Shown here piece by piece: positions 24,549 to 30,331 of a DNA stretch of 43,853 nucleotides (the stretch's first letter is position 1; the number at the start of each line of letters is the position of its first letter). The position numbers were made by a program, and so were the translations under genes. Below the pieces are notes generated by a model. That model searched no databases, had not been told where the DNA came from, and saw only the letters and a program-made list of their open reading frames with translations. Source of the stretch: Nioella sediminis (GTDB lineage: Bacteria; Pseudomonadota; Alphaproteobacteria; Rhodobacterales; Rhodobacteraceae); NCBI RefSeq assembly GCF_001879695.1, contig NZ_MNBL01000030.1, positions 1 through 43,853 on the forward strand, read 5' to 3'.

Positions 24549-25364
24549 CTATTGCGCAAGCCCAAGCGCCTCCAGATGCGCGACGCTTTCCTCCACCCGG
24601 TCGAAATCGTTGATCTCGACAATCAGATGCGGGGCGGATTTGATGTTGCGCAGCGCCTGAAACACCGCCTCCCACACGATATTGCCACGCCCGATGGGCC
24701 AGTGGCGGTCGGCATAGCCGTCGGTATCCTGCAAATGGACATGGCCAAGGCTCTGGCCCGCCGCCGAAATATACCGATCCGCCGGAGGCGCGCCACAAAC
24801 CCAATGCGCCCAGTGGGCATGGCCGGTATCGACCGACAGGCGCAGAGCGGGCGTATCCGCCGCCGCGATCACCGCCGCCCGGTCGCGCGGGTCGGTGTCC
24901 TTTATGTTTTCCATCACCATTTCAACGCCCAGATCCTCGGCCCGCGCAATAGCCGGTTTCAGCGTGTCCAGCACGGCGGCAACTCGGCGTTCCCGATCCT
25001 TGGGGCCATTATCCAGATTGCAGGCATCCCACCCATCATAGGGCGAGTGAATGACCATCTGCCGGGCATCCAGCGCCGCGCAGACATCCAGCGCCTGATC
25101 CAGCCGTGTCTGCACCACGGCGCGGATGTCGCGGTCCTTCACGTCCAGCTCGAACCCGGCAAACGGCCCGTGAATGCCAAGCCGTCCGGTCCAGCCGTCC
25201 AGCTTGGTCTTGGCCATGTCGATGAAGGGCTGCGCGTTGGCCAGAATATCGGCCAGACAGAACTCCGGCAGCTCCAGGTCTCGGTTCTTCTCGAACAGCC
25301 AGTCGCGGTGTTTGTCGAGGTCGAGCACGCTCAACTGCGCGCCGACGATAGGCAGATCGGTCAT
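24549..25364 (-). CDS. Sugar phosphate isomerase/epimerase-type TIM-barrel protein
   Basis: A 271-residue protein of the AP-endonuclease-2/xylose-isomerase-like TIM-barrel superfamily. Likely metal and catalytic residues are in LGIHGPFAGFELD, MVIHSPYDGWD, EMVMENIKDTDP, LSVDTGHAHWAHW, HVHLQDTDGYADRHWPIGRG (20 residues) and LIVEINDFD, matching the Glu-Asp-His-Glu metal set of the family. Members isomerise or epimerise sugars or inositol derivatives, and some are lyases, so the substrate is undefined. The next gene upstream on the same strand is the rhodanese-like gene cluster, beyond the zinc-ribbon gene. Confidence 0.85.
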   Translation of the reverse strand: MTDLPIVGAQLSVLDLDKHRDWLFEKNRDLELPEFCLADILANAQPFIDMAKTKLDGWTGRLGIHGPFAGFELDVKDRDIRAVVQTRLDQALDVCAALDARQMVIHSPYDGWDACNLDNGPKDRERRVAAVLDTLKPAIARAEDLGVEMVMENIKDTDPRDRAAVIAAADTPALRLSVDTGHAHWAHWVCGAPPADRYISAAGQSLGHVHLQDTDGYADRHWPIGRGNIVWEAVFQALRNIKSAPHLIVEINDFDRVEESVAHLEALGLAQ

Positions 25365-25401
25365 GTCACCTCCCGTGTGGTCTGCCGGGAGTGTGGCAAA
25401 G

Positions 25402-25424
25402 AAAAGGGCGGCTGTCTGCCGCCC
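25402..25424 (-). terminator. Rho-independent terminator of the zinc-ribbon gene
   Basis: Read on the minus strand, GGGCGGC, a 5-base loop and GCCGCCC are followed by TTTTCTTT. It starts 6 bases after the stop of the zinc-ribbon protein gene. The stem is a perfect 7-bp GC pair and the U-tract is good. Confidence 0.85.
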
Positions 25425-25430
25425 GTTTCA

Positions 25431-25694
25431 TCAGAAATCGAAGATATCGCCCAGGAACGACCCGATGCCGTCCTTCTTCTTGCGCCGGTCGCCACTGTCG
25501 TGGTCGCTGCGGCTGCCACGCGCCGGGGCTTCGCGCCAATGGCCTTCACGGTTGTCGACCAGGGCGCTGCGCTCGATGATCTTGTCCAACTCGCCTCTGT
25601 CCAGCCAGACACCCCGGCAGGTGGGGCAATAGTCGATCTCGACCCCGCTGCGTTCGGTGATCACAAGGGCAGTTCCGTCAATCGGGCATTGCAT
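25431..25694 (-). CDS. TFIIB-type zinc-ribbon protein
   Basis: An 87-residue soluble protein. The N-terminal zinc-ribbon module (MQCPIDGTALVITERSG, IDYCPTCRGVWLDRGELDKI) is typical of the zf-TFIIB family (PF13453). The first knuckle reads CPID and the second CPTC, so only three cysteines are present. The C-terminal half is charged and low-complexity, with a Arg/Ser/Lys-rich linker, and ends FLGDIFDF. The function of the family is unknown; nucleic acid or protein binding is possible. The gene is followed by a clear terminator on the same strand. Confidence 0.87.
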   Translation of the reverse strand: MQCPIDGTALVITERSGVEIDYCPTCRGVWLDRGELDKIIERSALVDNREGHWREAPARGSRSDHDSGDRRKKKDGIGSFLGDIFDF

Positions 25695-25786
25695 GGGCGC
25701 GGGTCTCCTCCGGCGGGTTGATGTCCCCTTTCAGATAGGAACAAACCCGCCCGAAACAACGGGCATCCTGACGATTTCCGTCGGAT

Positions 25787-26380
25787 TCAGCCACCCGCGA
25801 CCGTCAGCCCCAGCATCCGCCAGCCCTGCATTCCGGGGCGATAATAGTGGATGCGTTCTGCCGGATAGCCTGCCTCGATCATGCGGCGGATGGCGGTCGG
25901 TGACTGGCCACACCACGGCCCGTTGCAAAACAGCGCCACGTCGCGCGCGCCCTCGCAATCCCACCCGTCAAAGTCGATCTCGCAGCCCAGTTCCCCAAGC
26001 CGGTCCACCATTTCCGTATAGGGCATGTTGACCGCACCGGGGATGGTGCCTGCCTGGAACCAATCCGGCGTGCGGCTGTCGACCACGGTCATGCCGGGGT
26101 TCTGCAATGCCTCCAGCAGCTCCAGTTCGCCAATCGGGCTGACGCCGGGCGCCGGGATCATCGGCTGGACGCAGAAATTCGGACAGGGGCGAGAGGTGCG
26201 GCCCCATTCCTCCTCGATCACGTGATCCGTGTCCTGAATGCGGGTGATCTCGCGCGGGCCGGATGCGGTCTCCACCGTGACGGACATCACATCCGGGGTG
26301 ATCCCCACGGCATCCTGTGCCAGAGCCGGGGTGGAAAGGGTCAATCCGATGATCAGGGCGGGAAGCAAACCGGGGCGCAT
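25787..26380 (-). CDS. Periplasmic rhodanese-like domain protein
   Basis: A 197-residue exported protein. The signal peptide MRPGLLPALIIGLTLSTPAL ends near Q22, and a rhodanese domain covers about residues 85-195. The active-site loop is FCNGPWCGQSPTAIR, with C157 as the likely persulfide cysteine; VVDSRTPDWFQAGTIPGAVN and the terminal YYRPGMQGWRMLG are standard rhodanese features. An additional CPNFC pair (C66, C70) precedes the domain. Such proteins carry or transfer sulfane sulfur in the periplasm. The start is the second ATG (GGAG 6 bases upstream), not the one 12 bases before it. A 20-base inverted repeat directly upstream suggests its own repressor site. Confidence 0.82.
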   Translation of the reverse strand: MRPGLLPALIIGLTLSTPALAQDAVGITPDVMSVTVETASGPREITRIQDTDHVIEEEWGRTSRPCPNFCVQPMIPAPGVSPIGELELLEALQNPGMTVVDSRTPDWFQAGTIPGAVNMPYTEMVDRLGELGCEIDFDGWDCEGARDVALFCNGPWCGQSPTAIRRMIEAGYPAERIHYYRPGMQGWRMLGLTVAGG

Positions 26381-26392
26381 GGCGATCTCCAT

Positions 26393-26412
26393 TTCAAATG
26401 CAATGATTTGAA
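26393..26412. promoter_or_regulatory. Inverted repeat upstream of the rhodanese-like gene
   Basis: TTCAAAT and ATTTGAA are perfect 7-base arms around a 6-base GCAATG spacer, 13 bases upstream of the chosen start codon, in an AT-rich patch. The shape resembles the ATTCAAAT-type operators of ArsR-family repressors, several of which sense sulfide or persulfide. The identity of the regulator is inferred only. Confidence 0.55.
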
Positions 26413-26453
26413 TATGAAGCTACGCGCGCACCCGCCCGGGCGCAAGCCCCGGC

Positions 26454-26729
26454 TCAGCGTCCGGCGGTGATCTCATCGGCGATCCGGGCGGCCCATTCGC
26501 CGATCACCGGGATGAAATCCACCTGGCTCAGCGAATAGACAACCGCCGACACCAGAAACGACGCCCCGATGACCGACCCAAGCCCGAAGGCCAGCCCGCG
26601 TCCGAAACTCAGCGCCAGCATCCGCCCCACCGTGCTTTGCGAGGTGAACAACCTGTGCTGGTTGATCACCGCCACTTCTTCGCGCAACTGCCGCAATTCG
26701 GTGCTGAGCGCGTCGTCGCCCTCGCTCAA
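26454..26729 (-). CDS. DUF5665-type membrane protein
   Basis: A 91-residue protein with an N-terminal coiled-coil-like stretch (ELRQLREEVAVINQHRLF) and one or two transmembrane segments (LALSFGRGLAFGLGSVIGASFLVSAVVYSL, residues about 39-68, shown in two parts: LALSFGRGLAFGLG and SVIGASFLVSAVVYSL). The pattern fits the DUF5665 family, common in Rhodobacterales. The function is unknown. Its start overlaps the stop of the ABM monooxygenase gene by 4 bases (ATGA), so the two are coupled. Confidence 0.75.
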   Translation of the reverse strand: MSEGDDALSTELRQLREEVAVINQHRLFTSQSTVGRMLALSFGRGLAFGLGSVIGASFLVSAVVYSLSQVDFIPVIGEWAARIADEITAGR

Positions 26730-27046
26730 TTGAAGCTCTCCGCCACGTCATACATCACCGGCTCGAAGCTCTTGCACAGTTCGTTGATGGCGCGGTTCCT
26801 CTTGCGCATCTCGTCGCTGCGCAGCATCGCCTGAAAATCCTCTCGCCGCGTCCACTGGGAATAGTTGGCCACGCGCGTCTGCGCGTCATTCACATGCAGC
26901 CCCGCCGCGATGAAACCGGGCTGGTGAGAGATGAACTCCGAATAGGCCGAGGTCAGCGCATCCAGCAGATCCTGGCAGGTGCCCGGCGTGGTCTCGAAGG
27001 TGGTGATGACGGTCTGTAGGGCAGCGCCCTTGGTGATGGTCGGCAT
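26726..27046 (-). CDS. Antibiotic biosynthesis monooxygenase (ABM) domain protein
   Basis: A 106-residue dimeric alpha/beta-barrel (ABM) protein: ALQTVITTFETTPGTCQDLL, FISHQPGFIAAGLHVNDAQT and VANYSQWTRREDFQAML. The family includes cofactor-independent monooxygenases, heme-degrading IsdG-like enzymes and quinol monooxygenases; no diagnostic active-site residue decides among these. An FNR-type box lies 55-68 bases upstream, so expression may respond to oxygen or nitric oxide. It is coupled to the DUF5665 gene. Confidence 0.8.
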   Translation of the reverse strand: MPTITKGAALQTVITTFETTPGTCQDLLDALTSAYSEFISHQPGFIAAGLHVNDAQTRVANYSQWTRREDFQAMLRSDEMRKRNRAINELCKSFEPVMYDVAESFN

Positions 27047-27100
27047 GGGAGATCCTCCTGTGACACCAGCCTAACAAGCGCGCCTTTCCGCGCCTAGGCC

Positions 27101-27114
27101 TTGATCGGGGTCAA
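27101..27114. promoter_or_regulatory. FNR/CRP-family box upstream of the ABM gene
   Basis: TTGATCGGGGTCAA matches TTGAT-N4-ATCAA in 9 of 10 defined positions. Its centre is about 61 bases upstream of the ABM start codon. FnrL-type and NnrR/Dnr-type regulators recognise such sites in Rhodobacterales. Confidence 0.5.
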
Positions 27115-27246
27115 TCACCGGGCCATGGGCAGGAAAAAAGGGGCCGCGCCTTGCGACACGACCCCCGGGGCAGAGCTACCCCCCAGGGTAGTCCAGACCT
27201 TCCTAACCGCACGGTTGGGCACGGTCATGAAGGAATCACGCTGTTT

Positions 27247-27690
27247 TCATGGCGGGGACGCCGCGTCCATGAACCGGGCCCGAATCTCGGCGGCACGCTG
27301 GTTGCCATCGGGCAGCGGCAGGCCACGCCGCGTCATCTCTTCTTCGATGATCATCAGGAAATCGGCCCCGATCCGCGCATTCACCTCGCCAAGGGCCACG
27401 GCATACTGCGCCGCATAGGCCGCCAGCAGCGCGTCATCCCCCGCTTCGGCATAATAGGCGGCCTGATCCCGCCGCCAGACCTCGTCGAAATAGGGATAGA
27501 GCGGCGCGGTCTCCGGCGCGGATCGCTCGGTTGCAGTTTGCGGGGCCGGCGGCCGCTCGTCCAGATCGGCGGTGAAGACCGAGTAGACCGCCAGCCCGAG
27601 GCCAAACACGCCCACAGCCAGAATCACCCAGTCAAAGGTTGCTGCCCCGCTTTCGCGCGCGGCGAACCCGTCGGAACGCTTCGAAACCAT
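27247..27690 (-). CDS. Membrane protein with pilin-like N-terminal helix
   Basis: A 147-residue protein. Its N-terminus FAARESGAATFDWVILAVGV, continuing FGLGLAVYSV, matches the pattern of Flp/Tad-type pilin and pseudopilin helices (Glu-Ser-Gly-Ala-Ala-Thr before a hydrophobic helix) widespread in Rhodobacterales. After the helix (residues about 20-42) comes a Pro-rich spacer and an alpha-helical domain of about 90 residues. The ending is longer than a true Flp pilin. A perfect CtrA-type site lies about 135-150 bases upstream, in line with pilus or surface control. No other tad gene is nearby; the pilin link rests on the N-terminal pattern and the upstream site. Confidence 0.65.
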   Translation of the reverse strand: MVSKRSDGFAARESGAATFDWVILAVGVFGLGLAVYSVFTADLDERPPAPQTATERSAPETAPLYPYFDEVWRRDQAAYYAEAGDDALLAAYAAQYAVALGEVNARIGADFLMIIEEEMTRRGLPLPDGNQRAAEIRARFMDAASPP

Positions 27691-27822
27691 TTACTCATAC
27701 CCGTTCTAGGTCACTACCGGGCCAGCGTGGCGCAGTGATGGGGCAAGGCCTTGATCGGATTGTGGTTCTTTGCGGCTGTTTCGGGGAAAGGTCTGGCTGC
27801 TTCGGGGCAGCCCGTCACAGGG

Positions 27823-27839
27823 GTTAATCGTTTCTTAAC
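27823..27839. promoter_or_regulatory. CtrA-binding-site match upstream of the pilin-like gene
   Basis: GTTAATCGTTTCTTAAC satisfies TTAA-N7-TTAAC on both strands. It lies about 134-149 bases upstream of the minus-strand pilin-like gene and overlaps the trmL stop codon. CtrA is the alphaproteobacterial cell-cycle and motility response regulator, and Flp pilus genes are frequent targets. Confidence 0.6.
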
Positions 27840-28293
27840 GGGTGAATTGCCCGCGCAACGCCTGATAGACCACCGCCGTCGCCGCATTGGCAAGGTTCAA
27901 AGACCGAATATGCGGGCTGCGCATCGGCAGGTGGAAAATGCGGTCTTCCATGCCTTGCAGGATCTCCGGTTGCAGCCCCTTGGTTTCGCGCCCGAAGATC
28001 AGATAGGCGTCTTCGGGATAGTCGGGGTCATAGACGCTGGATGCGCCATGCTCCTCGAAGAAGAACAGGCTGTCGCGCGGCGGCGACCGATCCGCCAGAA
28101 AATCCTGCCAGCTGTCATATTCGCTCAGCCTCACGTGTTTCCAGTAATCCAGTCCGGCCCGGCGCACGGCCTTGTCGTCGATGGAAAACCCGTAAGGTCG
28201 GATCAGGATCAGCTCCAGATCCAGCGCCACGCACGTGCGCCCAATGGTGCCGGTATTGCCGGGGATTTCAGGCGTCACCAGCACCAGTTTCAT
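27835..28293 (-). CDS. trmL: tRNA (cytidine/uridine-34 2'-O)-methyltransferase TrmL
   Basis: A SPOUT-class methyltransferase of about 152 residues. The core KLVLVTPEIPGNTGTIGRTC, the SAM knot IFGRETKGLQPEI and the C-terminal knot FHLPMRSPHIRSLNLANAAT (followed by AVVYQAL) are diagnostic. TrmL methylates the ribose of the wobble base in certain leucine tRNAs. The start may be the ATG used here or a GTG five codons earlier (28308); neither has a strong ribosome-binding site. Its length and motifs are normal for the family. Confidence 0.9.
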   Translation of the reverse strand: MKLVLVTPEIPGNTGTIGRTCVALDLELILIRPYGFSIDDKAVRRAGLDYWKHVRLSEYDSWQDFLADRSPPRDSLFFFEEHGASSVYDPDYPEDAYLIFGRETKGLQPEILQGMEDRIFHLPMRSPHIRSLNLANAATAVVYQALRGQFTR

Positions 28294-28418
28294 GCGTTTC
28301 TCTGTCACCGGTTTGCCCCGCCTTCATGTGCCGCGCCCGTCTTTATCCGAATCCCTGCCGGTTTGGCCATGGCCCTCATCCTTTGACCGCATAGCGCAGA
28401 GAACCCGATTGGGTCGCG

Positions 28419-28435
28419 TTAGGGATACATTAACC
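28419..28435 (+). promoter_or_regulatory. CtrA-like site with one mismatch upstream of the exported barrel gene
   Basis: TTAGGGATACATTAACC matches TTAA-N7-TTAACC except for one base in the left half (TTAG). It lies 22-38 bases upstream of the start codon of the exported protein at 28457. Confidence 0.4.
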
Positions 28436-28456
28436 AGATTGCGCGAGGCTGCTCCT

Positions 28457-29167
28457 ATGCGCCCCGTGGTCATCCTTACCCTGCTCCTCTCGTGCCTTGC
28501 GTCTGCGGTACAGGCCGGGGCATGGGCCCGACCACGCGGCGAGGTCTTCCTGTCCTTTTCCAGCAATCTCCATTCCAGCATCGAGGCATTGGCGGACGGC
28601 GTCGATACGATGAGCCGCCATGATTCCGCCTATCTGGAATACGGCCTTGGCCGCCGGTTGACGTTCAGCGCCGAGATTGGACGCGGGCAGCATTCCCGCG
28701 AGTCCATGGGCCTGCTGCGCTACACCCTGACCCGACCCGACGCCCGGTTTCAGGCCGCCCTGGACTTTGGCGCCGGTCAGCGCAGCGCTGATGGTCAGGA
28801 CAACAGCACGCTTGCCCGGCTTGGGTTGTCCCTCGGATACGGCTACGGGATCACCCCGCCGGACTGGATGCCGCTGGATCTTCAGGGGGGATGGATTGCG
28901 CTGGACGCCCATGCGGTCCGTGACATGACCCGACAGGAGGATCGCTGGAAGGTCGAGGCAACCTTCGGCCTGACTCTCTCGGAACGCTCCCGCTTCATGC
29001 TTCAGCTGGTGGCCGAGGAATGGGCCGGGCTTGACGTCACCTATGCGCTGAACCCGTCCTTTGTTTACCAGATCCGTGGCGGGACATCTGTAGAGCTTGG
29101 GATTAGGGCAATTCAGGCGGAGGACGTGCAGCTCGGCTTGGAACTGGGATTCTGGCATCACTTCTGA
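28457..29167 (+). CDS. Exported beta-rich (possible outer-membrane barrel) protein
   Basis: A 236-residue protein with signal peptide MRPVVILTLLLSCLASAVQA. The mature region consists of alternating polar and hydrophobic residues (for example GEVFLSFSSNLH, YLEYGLGRRLTFSAEIGRG, ARLGLSLGYGYGI, FMLQLVAEEWAG, LGLELGFWHHF) and ends in the aromatic HHF pattern common to outer-membrane barrels. It has no cysteines in the mature part. The likely location is the outer membrane; no family is recognised. A CtrA-like near-match is just upstream. Confidence 0.7.
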   Translation: MRPVVILTLLLSCLASAVQAGAWARPRGEVFLSFSSNLHSSIEALADGVDTMSRHDSAYLEYGLGRRLTFSAEIGRGQHSRESMGLLRYTLTRPDARFQAALDFGAGQRSADGQDNSTLARLGLSLGYGYGITPPDWMPLDLQGGWIALDAHAVRDMTRQEDRWKVEATFGLTLSERSRFMLQLVAEEWAGLDVTYALNPSFVYQIRGGTSVELGIRAIQAEDVQLGLELGFWHHF

Positions 29168-29231
29168 ACTTATGGCCATGTTTATTCAAAACCGCACGGG
29201 TGCTATTCCCCTTGCAGGAGGGGCCCCCAAC

Positions 29232-29711
29232 ATGTCGAAACCCAAGCGGATGCTGCGTGAAACCGATGACGAGGCGCGCGCCGTCGGTCAGGATCTGCTG
29301 CGCCGGGCGCGGTTTGGCTCGCTCGGGGTGATCTGCCCCGACACGCAAAGCCCGATGGTCACCCGCGTCTCCGTTGGCACCGATGGCGATGGAACGCCGG
29401 TGACCCTGATCTCCGAACTGTCCCTGCATAGCCGGGCCCTTTTTCTCAACAATAACTGCTCCCTGCTGGTTGGCGAGCCGGGGCAGCGGGGCGATCCGCT
29501 GATCCATCCGCGCCTGACGCTGCAATGCCGGGCCGAGCCCGCAGATAAGAACGACCTCAAACCGCTCTACCTGTCGCAACACCCCAAGGCGACGCTCTAC
29601 TATGACTTCAGTGATTTCCTGATGCTCCGTCTTCGCGTGACCACAGCCCACCTCAATGGCGGGTTCGGCAAAGCCTATCGTTTGTCACCTTCCGACCTAA
29701 GACTTGTCTAA
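29232..29711 (+). CDS. Pyridoxamine-phosphate-oxidase-like FMN split-barrel protein (HugZ-like)
   Basis: A 159-residue split-barrel protein: GQDLLRRARFGSLGVICPDT, MVTRVSVGTDGDGTPVTLIS (20 residues), ELSLHSRALFLNNNCSLLVG and HPRLTLQCRAE fit the PNPOx-like FMN-binding fold, with the C-terminal YLSQHPKATLYYDFSDFLML and HLNGGFGKAYRL as in HugZ/heme-utilisation proteins. The family includes heme oxygenase-like and general flavin-binding proteins. The start ATG has GGAGGGG 7 bases upstream. It is not linked to recognisable heme-uptake genes, so heme use is only a possibility. Confidence 0.83.
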   Translation: MSKPKRMLRETDDEARAVGQDLLRRARFGSLGVICPDTQSPMVTRVSVGTDGDGTPVTLISELSLHSRALFLNNNCSLLVGEPGQRGDPLIHPRLTLQCRAEPADKNDLKPLYLSQHPKATLYYDFSDFLMLRLRVTTAHLNGGFGKAYRLSPSDLRLV

Positions 29712-29787
29712 AAGGACAGGTTTTGTTGCCAAGGTAAGGTAAACGGTGCATCATATTGGTTAACGGCACCGTCATAAGGCCAGGATA

Positions 29788-30327
29788 ATGAGCCACGCGG
29801 CAATCGACCCCGAACTTCCCGGCATCTGGATCATTCCGGGTGAGCAGACGACCTATGAAATTGATCAGGATGGCAACTATCACATTGCCGATCCCGCGCA
29901 GCCCCTGACCGTGGCCGCCGATGGCGCGGCGATGATCTGGGGCCGGACCCGGTTCGACCGGATCGGCGGGGACAGCGATGCCCCCATCGGGGCGTGGCAC
30001 GACCGGGATCACGGGGACGAATGGCTGTTCCGCGAGGACGGGACCTACCTGCAACGCTGGTCCGACGGCGAACGCACCACCGGCATCTGGGTTCTGGATT
30101 CCGCAAACGGCACGCTCTGGACACGCGAATACCGGGGCCATCTGGAAACCGATGGCGCCCGGGTAAAGTTCCTTCTGCCGTCCGAGACCGCGGTTACTTA
30201 CGGCTACACGGTCGATGCCGGGGCGTGGGCGTTGCTCGACCCGAACAGCTGGGAAAAGCTGGTGGAATATCGTCGCCCGCAGGATGAAGGGCCCGCGGCC
30301 CGCACCAGAAGCGGGGCCGCGGGCTGA
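29788..30327 (+). CDS. Hypothetical beta-rich cytoplasmic protein
   Basis: A 179-residue protein without a signal peptide, rich in Gly, Asp, Trp and Tyr: TYEIDQDGNYHIADP, TRFDRIGGDSDAPIGAWHDR, WLFREDGTYLQRWSDG, GIWVLDSANGTLWTREY and YGYTVDAGAWALLDP. The repeated short aromatic strands suggest a calycin/lipocalin-like or other small beta-barrel. I recognise no family. Its 3' end carries a long GC hairpin, and its stop is 4 bases from the stop of the convergent beta-helix gene. AAGG lies 8 bases before the ATG. Confidence 0.65.
   Translation: MSHAAIDPELPGIWIIPGEQTTYEIDQDGNYHIADPAQPLTVAADGAAMIWGRTRFDRIGGDSDAPIGAWHDRDHGDEWLFREDGTYLQRWSDGERTTGIWVLDSANGTLWTREYRGHLETDGARVKFLLPSETAVTYGYTVDAGAWALLDPNSWEKLVEYRRPQDEGPAARTRSGAAG
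30291..30324. terminator. GC-rich hairpin at a convergent gene end
   Basis: GCCCGCGGCC (30291-30300) pairs with GGCCGCGGGC (30315-30324); CGC/GCG extends the stem with a bulge. It lies in the last codons of the hypothetical gene and just past the end of the convergent beta-helix gene. No T-run follows, so any terminator role is weak. Confidence 0.4.
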
Positions 30328-30331
30328 GCCG

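Noticed and set aside
28291-28308. GTG at 28308 as the certain start of trmL
   Set aside because: Neither this nor the ATG five codons later has a clear ribosome-binding site; the ATG was chosen because the family usually begins just before KLVLV, so the GTG remains an alternative.
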